A DNA stretch of 64,000 nucleotides from Bradyrhizobium mercantei (GTDB taxonomy: Bacteria; Pseudomonadota; Alphaproteobacteria; Rhizobiales; Xanthobacteraceae): NCBI RefSeq assembly GCF_001982635.1, contig NZ_MKFI01000004.1:427609-491608 (forward strand). Direction: 5' to 3'. The position numbers were made by a program, and so were the translations under genes. Below, one piece after another: positions 40,859 to 50,200 of this stretch (position 1 is the first letter of the stretch; the number at the start of each line of letters is the position of its first letter). Under the pieces are notes generated by a model. It was not told the DNA's origin, ran no database searches, and was given only the letters and a program-made list of their open reading frames with translations.

Positions 40859-42031
40859 TCACAGCACCTTGCGCTGGCCGAGGTTCTTCATCAGCGCGCC
40901 AACGCCGAAGGTCCAGGGCTCGCATTCGTCGCTGCCGCGCATGCGGTTGACGAGCTTGCCGAGCTGCGGGGCTGCGATGGTGACGATGTCGTCGCGCTTG
41001 TGGGTGAAGCCTTCACCCTTGGCGTCGCGGTCCTTCACCGGTGCGAACATCGTACCCAGAAACAGCGCGAAGCCGTCGGGATATTGATGCACAGGGCCGA
41101 TGGTCTGCGCGACCAGATCGGTCGGGTCGCGGCTGATCTTGGAGATCGAGGAATGCCCCTCGAGCACGAAGCCGTCGGTGCCCGTCACGGTGAGGCCGAC
41201 ATCCATCTTCCTGACGTCGTCGAGCGAGAAGGTCTGATCGAACAGCCGGAGCAGCGGGCCGATCGCACAGGAGGCGTTGTTGTCCTTGGCCTTCGACAGC
41301 AACAGCGCCGAGCGGCCCTCGAAGTCGCGCAGATTGACGTCATTGCCGAGCGCGGCGCCGACGATCTTGCCGGCGGCGGAGACGACCAGCACGACCTCCG
41401 GCTCCGGATTGTTCCAGGTCGATTTCGGATGCAGCCCGGCATCCATGCCGGTGCCGACGGACGACAGCGTCGGCGCCTTGGTGAACACTTCGGCATCGGG
41501 GCCGATGCCGACCTCGAGATACTGGCTCCAGGCGTTCTGGTCGATCAGCACCTGCTTCAGCCGCATCGCCTGCTCGGAGCCGGGCTTCAGCTTCGAGAGG
41601 TCGTCGCCGACCAGCCGCACCACCTCCTTGCGGATCGCATCCGCCGAGGACGGGTTGCCGCGCGCCCGCTCCTCGATCACGCGCTCCAGCATCGAGATCG
41701 CGAAGGTGACGCCGGCGGCCTTCAGCACCTGGAGGTCGACCGGTGCGAGCAGGTGCGGTTTTCCCTTGTCGCGGGTGTCGGGCGGCGTGTTGGCGAGGAT
41801 CACCTCGAGATCACCGATCCGCTCGCCCTTGGTCGCACGCAGCGCGGCTGCGGGATCGCCCTCCTCGCACAGCGCGCTCACCGTCGGGAAGCGCGCGGTG
41901 ATGTCGAATACGCCGTCCGCCCGCACCGCGACCACGGCGGGTCCGCCCGCCTGCGGCAGCCAGGCCCGTCCGACCAGCGTGCCGGCGGTGCCGTCCTCCG
42001 GCAGGACGTCTCTTGGCGTAAGCGAAATCAT
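40859..42031 (-). CDS. FAH-family hydrolase/dehydratase, XylX-like (2-keto-3-deoxy-sugar-acid dehydratase?)
   Basis: A 390-residue protein of the fumarylacetoacetate-hydrolase family with an extended N-terminal domain (LTPRDVLPEDGTAGTLVGRAWLPQ, FDITARFPTVSALCEEGDP). The C-terminal FAH catalytic region has PEPEVVLVVSAAGKIVGAALGNDVNLRDFEG. Length and domain layout resemble XylX, the 2-keto-3-deoxy-D-xylonate dehydratase of the oxidative pentose pathway, which gives 2-oxoglutarate semialdehyde. That parallels the IlvD/Edd and ALDH genes 9-14 kb away, but they are not contiguous, so the connection is inference. Confidence 0.75.
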   Translation of the reverse strand: MISLTPRDVLPEDGTAGTLVGRAWLPQAGGPAVVAVRADGVFDITARFPTVSALCEEGDPAAALRATKGERIGDLEVILANTPPDTRDKGKPHLLAPVDLQVLKAAGVTFAISMLERVIEERARGNPSSADAIRKEVVRLVGDDLSKLKPGSEQAMRLKQVLIDQNAWSQYLEVGIGPDAEVFTKAPTLSSVGTGMDAGLHPKSTWNNPEPEVVLVVSAAGKIVGAALGNDVNLRDFEGRSALLLSKAKDNNASCAIGPLLRLFDQTFSLDDVRKMDVGLTVTGTDGFVLEGHSSISKISRDPTDLVAQTIGPVHQYPDGFALFLGTMFAPVKDRDAKGEGFTHKRDDIVTIAAPQLGKLVNRMRGSDECEPWTFGVGALMKNLGQRKVL

Positions 42032-42178
42032 CAGCGTCTCCCATTTTCGTGTTGTTGGCGCTTGTTAGCACAGTCCGCCCCGCGGCGTGAAACAGCCGTC
42101 ATGGCAGTGTCATAGAGGGGTAACATCGCCCGTCAATGCTCTCGCCGATCCATCTAACACACTGAAAGACGGACCTTC

Positions 42179-43111
42179 ATGACCGCCTCCGACCTCACCG
42201 ACGAAGCCGCCCGTGACGAAGCTTTGCGCGCCCGCATCCACCAGGAGATGGCCGACAGCCTCGACGAGGAACTCGAGCTCGAACTCGACGACATGAGGCT
42301 CGACGAGCTCGACCACGACGGGGCCGCCGGCAAGCCGTCGATCGACCGCAAGTTCTACTTCCGCGAATTGCTGCGGCTGCAGGGCGAGCTGGTCAAGCTG
42401 CAGGACTGGGTGCAGCACGAGAAGAAGAAGGTCGTCGTGCTGTTCGAGGGCCGCGATTCCGCCGGCAAGGGCGGCGTCATCAAGCGCATCACCCAGCGGC
42501 TCAACCCGCGCGTCTGCCGGATCGCGGCGCTGCCGGCGCCGAACGAGCGCGAACGCACGCAATGGTACTTCCAGCGCTACGTCTCGCACCTGCCGGCCGG
42601 CGGCGAGATCGTGCTGTTCGACCGCAGCTGGTACAACCGCGCCGGCGTCGAGAAGGTGATGGGGTTCTGCTCCGACGAGCAGTATGAGGAATTCTTCAAC
42701 TCGGTGCCGGACTTCGAGCGGATGCTGATCCGCTCCGGCACCATCCTCTTGAAATACTGGTTCTCGATCACCGACGAGGAACAGGCGTTCCGCTTCTCGA
42801 TGCGAATCCAGGATCCGCTGAAGCAGTGGAAGCTGAGCCCGATGGATGTCGAGGCGCGGACCCGCTGGGAGCTCTACACCAAGGCCAAGGAGACCATGCT
42901 GGAGCGCACCCACCTGGCTGATTCACCGTGGTGGATCGTCGATGCCGTCGACAAGAAGCGCGCCCGGCTCAACTGCATCTCGCATCTCCTGAGCCAGATT
43001 CCGTATCAGGCGGTCACCCACCAACCGGTGGTGCTGCCGCCGCGGGTGCGCAACCCCGACTATCACCGCGGCCCGATCCCGCCGGAGATGTACGTGCCGG
43101 GACAGTATTGA
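42179..43111 (+). CDS. ppk2: polyphosphate kinase 2 (PPK2 family)
   Basis: A 310-residue PPK2. An acidic N-terminus (ELELELDDMRLDELDHD) precedes the P-loop kinase domain: Walker A GRDSAGKGG at 91-99 with K97, the lid region around R121-Q128, and Walker B LFDRSWYNR with D148. The final PDYHRGPIPPEMYVPGQY is a common C-terminus in this family. PPK2 enzymes transfer phosphate between polyphosphate and nucleotides (ADP/GDP or NMP); which one cannot be decided by eye. Short hairpin at 43139-43163 after the stop. Confidence 0.9.
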   Translation: MTASDLTDEAARDEALRARIHQEMADSLDEELELELDDMRLDELDHDGAAGKPSIDRKFYFRELLRLQGELVKLQDWVQHEKKKVVVLFEGRDSAGKGGVIKRITQRLNPRVCRIAALPAPNERERTQWYFQRYVSHLPAGGEIVLFDRSWYNRAGVEKVMGFCSDEQYEEFFNSVPDFERMLIRSGTILLKYWFSITDEEQAFRFSMRIQDPLKQWKLSPMDVEARTRWELYTKAKETMLERTHLADSPWWIVDAVDKKRARLNCISHLLSQIPYQAVTHQPVVLPPRVRNPDYHRGPIPPEMYVPGQY

Positions 43112-43138
43112 TCTGACCACACGCACGCTCTCAATTTC

Positions 43139-43163
43139 CCCTCTCCCCGTTTCGGGGCGAGGG
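43139..43163. terminator. hairpin downstream of ppk2, possible terminator
   Basis: CCCTCTCCCCG and CGGGGCGAGGG pair across a TTT loop with one mismatch, 27 bases after the ppk2 stop. There is no T-run after it, so an intrinsic terminator is only a possibility. The rest of the 372-base gap to 43484 contains no gene I can support; a small ATAAT/ATTAT palindrome at 43220-43232 lies in an AT-richer patch that may hold the next gene's promoter. Confidence 0.4.
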
Positions 43164-43483
43164 CATGTGGCCACGCCACGTCTCGGCGCGCGGGGTGATG
43201 CGTGTCGCGCATTTTCGGAATAATAGAATTATGCCACTGATTTGCCCGACATGTCAAGTTGCAGTGTTCAATGCCGGCACGCGGCCGGCTCCTTTGCATG
43301 GGGTTGTTTTCGAAGTTTTGGCCGTGCGGCCCCACGGAGGCAGCGATAGTCCTGCCGCAAGCGCGACGAGGTGAAGAGACAGGCATCTCCTCGTCGCCTC
43401 GCCTACCAATGGTGCAGGCGCGCGCCCTTGCTGGCGCCGGAACCCGACGCTAGGCTTCGGCGATCTGGTGCAGGGAGGCCCGC

Positions 43484-44362
43484 TTGACTCAATCCGACGA
43501 CATCAAGATTTCCGAAGATCGACGCGACGCGCTGCGCTACGCGCTCGGGATCGGCAGCGGCGCGGCGCTCGCGGCCGCGATGGCGACGCCGGCCTCGGCA
43601 CAGACCCAGGCCGACAACACGCTGGATCGTATCCGCGCCAACAAGGTGCTGCGGATCGCGGTGCTGCCGGGCGAGCTGCCCTATTTCAACAAGGACCTCG
43701 CCACCGGCACCTGGTCCGGCTTCTCGATCGAGATGGCCAACGACCTCGCCAAGCTGCTCGACGTCAAGCTGGAATATGTCGAGTCGACCTACGGCAATTC
43801 GATCCTTGATCTGCAAGCCAACAAGATCGACCTCGGCTTCGCGCTCAACCCGACGCCGCAGCGCGCGCTGGTGGTCGATTTCACCAACCTGGTGTTCCCG
43901 CACCCGTTCGGCGCGATGCTGAAGAAGGGGCTGGAAGCCAAAACCTGGGCCGACATCAACAAGCCCGAGGTCAAGATCGCGGTCGACGTCGGCTCCGCCA
44001 ACGAGGCGGTGGCGCGGCGCTTTGCACCCAATGCCACCATCAAGTCGCTGAAGTCGCGCGACGAGGTGATGCTGGAAATGTCGTCGGGCCGCGTCGATTG
44101 CGTGGTGAACGCGCTGGTGCTGGGGCTGACCGCGATCGCCAAGAACCCGAACCTCGGCACCTACAAGATCCTGGCCTCGCCCTCGGTGACGATCGCGAGC
44201 GGCACGGCGGTGCGCCGCGAACAGGACAAGCGCTGGCGCGATTTCCTGTCGGTGTGGATCGACTACAACCGCGGCATCGGCCAGATGCGCGAATGGTTCG
44301 TCAAGGGCCTCAGCCTTGCCGGCGTCAAGCCGGAGGACGTCCCGGTGGAGCTGAATATCTAG
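43484..44362 (+). CDS. transporter substrate-binding protein, polar amino-acid type (SBP_bac_3)
   Basis: A 292-residue periplasmic binding protein. The start is TTG 43484, fixed by GGAGG six bases before it; no ATG is available before the signal peptide. Residues 14-40 (DRRDALRYALGIGSGAALAAAMATPASAQ) contain twin arginines before a hydrophobic core, so export could be by Tat, with cleavage after ASA. The mature protein has the family-3 pattern: LDRIRANKVLRIAVLPGELPYFNKD, GFSIEMANDLAKLLDVKLEYVE, LDLQANKIDLGFALNPTPQRALVVDFT. Ligand presumably an amino acid or related acid. Its only visible partner is the convergent permease at 44.5-45.2 kb. Confidence 0.88.
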   Translation: MTQSDDIKISEDRRDALRYALGIGSGAALAAAMATPASAQTQADNTLDRIRANKVLRIAVLPGELPYFNKDLATGTWSGFSIEMANDLAKLLDVKLEYVESTYGNSILDLQANKIDLGFALNPTPQRALVVDFTNLVFPHPFGAMLKKGLEAKTWADINKPEVKIAVDVGSANEAVARRFAPNATIKSLKSRDEVMLEMSSGRVDCVVNALVLGLTAIAKNPNLGTYKILASPSVTIASGTAVRREQDKRWRDFLSVWIDYNRGIGQMREWFVKGLSLAGVKPEDVPVELNI

Positions 44363-44390
44363 CGAGTCATGCTCTCGTCACCATGAACTC

Positions 44391-44475
44391 GTCATGCCCG
44401 GCCTTGTGCCGGGCATCCACGTCTTTTCGTCCGGCGAGCAAAGACGTGGATGGCCGGGACAAGCCCGGCCATGAC
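44391..44475. repeat. intergenic inverted repeat, family E
   Basis: GTCATGCCCGGCCTTGTGCC and GGGACAAGCCCGGCCATGAC form the outer stem, with inner ATCCACGTCTTT/AAAGACGTGGAT; about 85 bases. It lies between the converging binding-protein and permease genes, where such a hairpin could end transcription from both sides. Confidence 0.85.
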
Positions 44476-44486
44476 AGTGGGGCCAC

Positions 44487-45155
44487 TCACACCTTGTCGT
44501 AAGTCAGCCCGCGCTCCAGGTGCCTAGCCACCAGCGTCGACGGAAACAAGATCGCGAAATAGATCAGCGCCACGATGGTGTAGACCTCGAGCGGCCGGTA
44601 GGTGTCGGCATTGATGAGCGTCGCGTTGTAGACGAGATCCGGCACCGCGATGATCGAGACCAGCGAGGTGTTCTTCAGCTGCGTCACCGACTGGTTGACA
44701 TAGGGCGCCATCATCGGCTTCAGCGCCTGCGGCAGGATCACGAGCCGCATCAGGCGCCAGCCGCGGAAGCCGAGCGCCTTCGCCGCGTCCCACTGCCCGA
44801 CCGGCACACTCTCGATCGAGCCGCGCACGATCTCGGCATAGAACGCGCCGCCGTAGAGCGACAGCACGCTGACGGCGGCGACATGCGCCGGGATGTTGAC
44901 GCCGATCACGACCGGAAACGCGTAGTAGAACCAGATGATCTGCACCAGGAGCGGCGTGCAGCGGAACAATTCGATATAGGCGATCAGGAGCCAGTCGATC
45001 ACCGGAATGCGCCGCAGCCGCAGCATGCCGACGATCAGGCCGATCAAGGTGCCCAGGATGATGGTGCCGATCGTGTAGGCGATGGTCCAGCCGAGCCCGA
45101 GCCAGAACAGATGGCTGTACTTGGCGAGGATCCCGAAATCCCAAACGTAATTCAT
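44487..45155 (-). CDS. amino-acid ABC transporter permease (HisM/GlnP type)
   Basis: A 222-residue integral membrane protein with five or so hydrophobic segments. The LIAYIELFRCTPLLVQIIWFYYAFP motif and the cytoplasmic EAA loop GQWDAAKALGFRGWRLMRLVILPQALKPMMAPYVNQSVTQLKNTSL are diagnostic of the polar amino-acid permease family. These usually work as a pair with an ATPase; here only one permease and a convergent binding protein are seen, and no ATPase lies within the window. A homodimer sharing an ATPase encoded elsewhere is possible. 28 bases separate it from the SDR gene upstream. Confidence 0.9.
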   Translation of the reverse strand: MNYVWDFGILAKYSHLFWLGLGWTIAYTIGTIILGTLIGLIVGMLRLRRIPVIDWLLIAYIELFRCTPLLVQIIWFYYAFPVVIGVNIPAHVAAVSVLSLYGGAFYAEIVRGSIESVPVGQWDAAKALGFRGWRLMRLVILPQALKPMMAPYVNQSVTQLKNTSLVSIIAVPDLVYNATLINADTYRPLEVYTIVALIYFAILFPSTLVARHLERGLTYDKV

Positions 45156-45183
45156 CCTGCCCCTCGGTTGCCGCGCGTGCCCT

Positions 45184-45942
45184 TCACATCAAAGTCAAAC
45201 CGCCATCGACCGGCAGCGTGGCGCCGGTGACGTGGCCTGCGTCCGGCGACAACAGGAAAGCGACGACAGCGGCGACCTCGTCGGGCTCGGCCAGCCGCTG
45301 CATCGGATTGGCCTTCGCGACGCGTTCCCAGGTCGCGGTATCGAGTGCGCCGAACAGGCCGGGATCCTTGCGGGTGTAGCCGGGAATCACGGCGTTAGCG
45401 GTGGCGCCCGATGCGGCGAGCTCGACCGCGAGCGATTTCACCAGCACTTCGAGCGCGGCCTTCGCGGCGGCCGATCCCGGATAGGTGGCGCCGGGCACGA
45501 AGCGATGCGGCCCGAAGCTCGACACCGCGACGACGCGGCCGCGCGCGCTGCGCGTGAGGTCGGGCAGCGCGGCCGCCGCGATCTCGTGGAATGCCGCCGC
45601 CATCACCGCGAAGGCGCGCTCCAGCGCCGCGCGCGGCAGGCTTGCGAATTCGCGCCGGTCGGCAAAGCCCGCAGCGTGCACGATGCTGTCGATCGGCCCA
45701 AACGCCGTGCGCGCCGCCTCGACCAGTGCCGTGCCCGCGCCGGCGTGGGCAAGATCGCCGGTCGAGATTTCGACCTTTGCGCCCTTGCCGCGGCATTCCC
45801 CCGCAACCGAATTCAGCCGCGCGAGCCCGGACGCCTCGGCGCCCTGGCCATGCAGCATCAGGCACTGATCGGGTCCGGCGAGCCGGCGTGCAACCGCGGC
45901 ACCGATGCCGGAGCCGCCTCCCGTGATGATTGAAACGCGCAT
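45184..45942 (-). CDS. short-chain dehydrogenase/reductase with displaced catalytic Tyr
   Basis: A 252-residue SDR. The NAD(P) loop TGGGSGIG is at residues 7-14, the HAAG motif (VHAAGFAD) and the catalytic Ser in VVAVSSFG are present, and GATLPVDGGLTLM is the standard C-terminus. The usual YxxxK motif reads YPGSAAAK: aligning its Lys puts a Ser where Tyr is expected, with the Tyr three residues too early. The enzyme could be impaired, or the loop may be longer by three residues. It probably works with the downstream transporter or adjacent zinc dehydrogenase on a polyol or hydroxy acid. Strand and spacing suggest an operon. Confidence 0.85.
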   Translation of the reverse strand: MRVSIITGGGSGIGAAVARRLAGPDQCLMLHGQGAEASGLARLNSVAGECRGKGAKVEISTGDLAHAGAGTALVEAARTAFGPIDSIVHAAGFADRREFASLPRAALERAFAVMAAAFHEIAAAALPDLTRSARGRVVAVSSFGPHRFVPGATYPGSAAAKAALEVLVKSLAVELAASGATANAVIPGYTRKDPGLFGALDTATWERVAKANPMQRLAEPDEVAAVVAFLLSPDAGHVTGATLPVDGGLTLM

Positions 45943-46044
45943 GAGGTGGTGCTGTCACTGCGATGAAGGGACAGCGGACTATAGGTTCGGTGTCACGAAA
46001 TGCAAATTGCACGCCGCCAAGTTCAACGCCAAATCAACGCCAAT

Positions 46045-47127
46045 TCAACGCCACGGCTCGACCAGGATCTTGGTGTGCGCCTCGGGATTGGCGAGATCGG
46101 CAAAGGCCTGCGCGACGCCGTCGATGCCGACGCGGCCGGTGACGAGCGAGGCGGCATCGACCTGGCCTTCCGCGATCAGGCGCAGCGAATAGGCGAACTC
46201 CTCCGGCGTGTAGCCGAGCACGTACTGGACGTTGAGCTCCTTGATGATGCCGAGCATCGGCTCGGACTTGTCGGTCTCCATGCAGACGCCCACCACGACG
46301 ACACGGGCGCTGCGCGGGGCGCCCTCGAACACCTGCTGCAACACGCCGGGCACGCCGACGCATTCGAAGATCAGCGCGGGCTTCAGCGGCGGCAGCAGCG
46401 CCTGCATCGGCGGCCGCGCCGCCTTCTCCGCCTCGGTCATCTGGGCGTGCTCGGCCCAGCTCGCATAGGGCTGTGTCTTCGCCGGATCGACCACGACATC
46501 GGCGCCCATCTTCTCGGCCAGCAGTCGCCGCGCCGGCGAATAATCGGCGGCGACGATCGGGCCGAGCCCCCTGATCTTGAGCGCCGCGATCACCGCGAGA
46601 CCGACCGGCCCGCAGCCGATCACCAGCGGCACCTCACCGCCCCTGATGTTGGCCATCGCCACCGCATGCACGCCAACCGCAAGCGGCTCCGTGAGCGCGG
46701 CGTGCTCGGCGGAAAGCCCGTTCGGGACCTCGAGCAGCAGCGGCTCGCTGAGCAGCATCTGCTCGGCATAGCCGCCGAGATGATCGTTGGAATAGCCGAT
46801 GCCCTTCGGGCCCTCCGGCGTCAACAGCGCCGGCAGCGAGCACACGCGTGTGCCGGGCTTCAGCTTGCGCGTGGTGCCCGGGCCGTAATCGATGATCTCG
46901 CAGCAGAACTCATGACCGAACACCACGTCGCGCGACAGATCCATCGGCGTGCGGCCGGGCAGGAATTTGCTCAGCTCCACCATGCGGTGGGCGTGCTTGC
47001 GCGCGTGCAGATCGGAGCCGCAGATGCCGCAGGCGAGCGATTTGACCAGCACCTGGCCGGCACCCGGCTTCGGTTCCGGCATCTGGTCGACGACAATCTC
47101 GCCGTTTCTGAAGATCGCTGCGCGCAT
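46045..47127 (-). CDS. zinc-type alcohol dehydrogenase without structural-zinc cysteines
   Basis: A 360-residue MDR-superfamily dehydrogenase from ATG 47127 (MRAAIFRNGEIVVDQMPEP), preceded by GGAGGGAAC. Catalytic zinc ligands: Cys in ACGICGSDLH, His and Glu in FGHEF, with the NAD-binding GCGPVGLAVIAALK in the second domain. The lobe that usually carries four Cys for structural zinc is replaced here by a stretch without them (VCSLPALLTPEGPKGIGYSNDHLGGYAEQ). Relatives act on alcohols, polyols or formaldehyde adducts. It is divergent from nothing and shares the strand with the SDR 102 bases downstream. Confidence 0.87.
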   Translation of the reverse strand: MRAAIFRNGEIVVDQMPEPKPGAGQVLVKSLACGICGSDLHARKHAHRMVELSKFLPGRTPMDLSRDVVFGHEFCCEIIDYGPGTTRKLKPGTRVCSLPALLTPEGPKGIGYSNDHLGGYAEQMLLSEPLLLEVPNGLSAEHAALTEPLAVGVHAVAMANIRGGEVPLVIGCGPVGLAVIAALKIRGLGPIVAADYSPARRLLAEKMGADVVVDPAKTQPYASWAEHAQMTEAEKAARPPMQALLPPLKPALIFECVGVPGVLQQVFEGAPRSARVVVVGVCMETDKSEPMLGIIKELNVQYVLGYTPEEFAYSLRLIAEGQVDAASLVTGRVGIDGVAQAFADLANPEAHTKILVEPWR

Positions 47128-47243
47128 GTTCCCTCCGCGTGGGTTTTGTCCCACTCATTTTGATGCGTATTTCGTCCTGCGAAATGCTGTCGCGGATCAA
47201 GTCCGGGACAGGTTTTCGCTGCAGGACGCTATAGCACGGAGGG

Positions 47244-50200
47244 TCACCACGTATAGCGCATAACGCCCTTGCCGGCGTAGGACTGGGTCACGTCCGAGAA
47301 TTCGCCTTCGAAGGTCGCAGCCGCCGACCAGCCGCTCCGCCACTTCATCTCGAGGGAAGCCGTGGTGAGCGCGGAGTCGCTGGCCTGCGCCGCGCCGTTG
47401 ACCACGAAGGCCGCGCCCGGCAGCGTCTGGAACACGGCACCAACCGTGCGGTTCGAGTTGAAGTCATGCGCCCAGGCGACACGGCCGCGCAGTGTCACGA
47501 TGCCGCTATCGACCGCGAACGATTTGTCTGAGCGCAGACCGAGCTCGCTCCTGACGTCTGTGACGCTCTTCGCTGCATAGTTCAGCGCGAAGGCGCCGCC
47601 GCCGGAGACCACGCTCTCGGCATAGGCCGGCAGCTCGAAGCTGGTGAACTGGGCCGCCGCGTAGGGCGTCAGCCCAATCCACGGCGTCGCGGTGCGATAG
47701 CCGCCCTCGAGCCGGCTGGACCACGCATTGGCGTTGAAGTTGGCGCGCAGATGATCGACCCCCGCAGCCGTGACGATACGGTCGGTGGTGATGTCCTGCC
47801 AGCCATAGGCGAGCGCCGCACTCAGATAGGCCGCGCCGACGCTGTGGCGGACGAACGCGCCGGCCTGGAACAGGTCGGAGCGGCCCCAGCCGAGACCGTT
47901 GACGCTGAAGCTGGTGCCGCCGCCAGCCAGCGCAAAGCCGGCAATCGTGTTCGGCGAGACGCGGTAGTCGGCGCCGACCGCCGTGCCGTAGATGCTGCTG
48001 CTGGTGTTGTTGGAGCCCAGCACCGCATTGCCGCTGGTGGTCTGCGAGCCGCCATAGCCTGCCGCCCACACGCTCCAGCGTTGATCGAAGTTCGGTTGCG
48101 GCGGCGGTGCCTTGGCATAGATCGCCGCCAGCGCATCGCGCGGCTCGGTCTTGCGCGCCGCATAGGCAAGCGTTGCGCTCTCCGCGGCATAGGGCACGGC
48201 GCCAGCGCCGCCACCGAAGCCGCCGTCGCGTCCGGCGACGAACGGATCAGTCAACAGACCGAGGAACTGGTTCATGGCGTTGAACGTCGTCTGCTGCGAT
48301 CCGGTTGCGCCCTCGCCCGAGGCCTGGGTCAGGCCGTTCGGCGTTAATCCCGCAAAGGCCACGTTGATGCCGCCATTGGCATTGAAGAAATTCTGCAGCG
48401 TGGTGGCGACAATGTTCTGGTTGACGTTCAGCTTCGACGCTGCGCCATAATCGAGCGCGAAATTGAGATACGCATTGTTCGCGTCGTAACCGAGCGTCGC
48501 GACCAGACCCGACGGCAGGCCGGTTGAATCGAGGCCGGCGAACGCACCGCTGCGGCCGCCGGCCGCCGACAGGATGGTGTATTGCTTCGCGATCGTGCTG
48601 CCGGCGGCGACGCTGGCGCCGACCGATCCGGCAAGCGCTGCGGTACCGGTCACCTTGGTTGACGTCGACGCCGTCGAACTGAGCCCGACGAGATACAGCG
48701 CACCGGACTGCAAGGCGAGATTGCCTGCCACGTTCAGGGACGTGCCCGATGTGCCATTGCCCGGCAGCAGGATGCCGCCGCTTGCAATCGTGGTAGTGCC
48801 GACGGTGCCGCTGCCGGACAGCGCACCGCCTGAATTCACCGTCACCGAGCTCGACGACGCGATCGAGCCGTCGACCTGCAGGATGCCGCCATTGACGACG
48901 GTGGTGCCGGTGTAGGTGTTGACGCCGGATAGGGTCAGCGTGCCGCTGCCGATCTTTTCGAGATTGGCGGGACCGGTGCGACCGGCACCGAAGCAGCCGC
49001 AGATGCGGAACGGGTTCAACGGATCGTAGTCTGCGAGCACGCCGCTGAGCGTCGTCGAGAGATTATTGCTGCCAACGACCAGCGTGTTGCCCGAGCCGAT
49101 GTAATAGAAGCCGGAGCCTGCGATCGACCCCGCGGTGATCCGTCCATCACCGTTCGGCCCGGTGCTGAGCGAGAAATCGACCAATCCGGTCCCGTTGGTG
49201 ATGAATTGCGCGTTGCCGCCGGTCGAGTTGTCGTAGAAGCCGACGGCGCCGCCGGCTTCTGTGGTGATGGTGGCGCCGCCCGCCGTGGCGAACGCCATGA
49301 AAGCCTGTTGGCCGCCGGCCTTGTTGTCGATCGTCGCATTGCCCGCCGTGGCGTGGGCATCGAACTCGAGAAAGCCGCCAGCCCGGTTAACGATCGTCGC
49401 GCTGGCCGCGGTCGGCGCTTCCAACGGGCTGAAGCCGGACGATCCGAAATAGAGCAGACCGCTGTTGTCGAAGCTGGCGTTCGCCGCGGTGCTGTTCTGG
49501 AAGAAGGCGACCTGCCCGAACGCTGCCGTGACGATGGTTGCCGAGGCGGCCGATGAGGACTCGAAGAACAGCGTTCCACCACTGATGCCGTTGCTGATCT
49601 TCGCCTGACCCGCGTTGGTATGTCCCAGGAACACGGTGCTGCCGCCATCATGATTGTCGATCACCGCCTTGCCGGCCGTGCTGGTGTCCGAACCGCCGGG
49701 TGGGCCAAGCGCGTCGCCAAAGACCAACGTCCCGCCAAAGCTGTTGCTGAACGTGGCATTGCCGGCCGAGCTGGCGTCGCGGAAGATCGTGAGAGCACCG
49801 TTGGTGTTGCTCACGGTCGCATTGCCGGCGGTGCTGCTGTCACGAAACTCCGTGAGGCCGAAGTTCTGGTTGATGATCGTCGCCGTCGATGCCGTCGTGG
49901 AATTGTAGAACGTCGTGGTGGCAATCCCGTTGAAGCCGTCGTTGACGATCTTGGTGATTCCAGCCGTGTCGGCGTTGACGATGTCGAGCTTGCCGTCGAC
50001 GGCGACCTCGCCGACGATCGAGGCGGTATGGCTGGCATCACCGAGTTGCAATGTCGCGCAATCGCAGATCGAGGTGCCGCCGGTAAAGGTGTTGGTGCCA
50101 GTCAGCACCACGCGGCCGAGGCCGCCTGAATTATCCAGCACCGTCAGCTTGCCGGGGCCGTTGCCGTCGGCGATGTTGCCGGCGATCGTGAGCGTCACGC

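Noticed and set aside
43165..43374. A 69-residue frame after ppk2
   Set aside because: No ribosome site, no recognisable sequence and it runs over a small AT-rich palindrome likely to be promoter.
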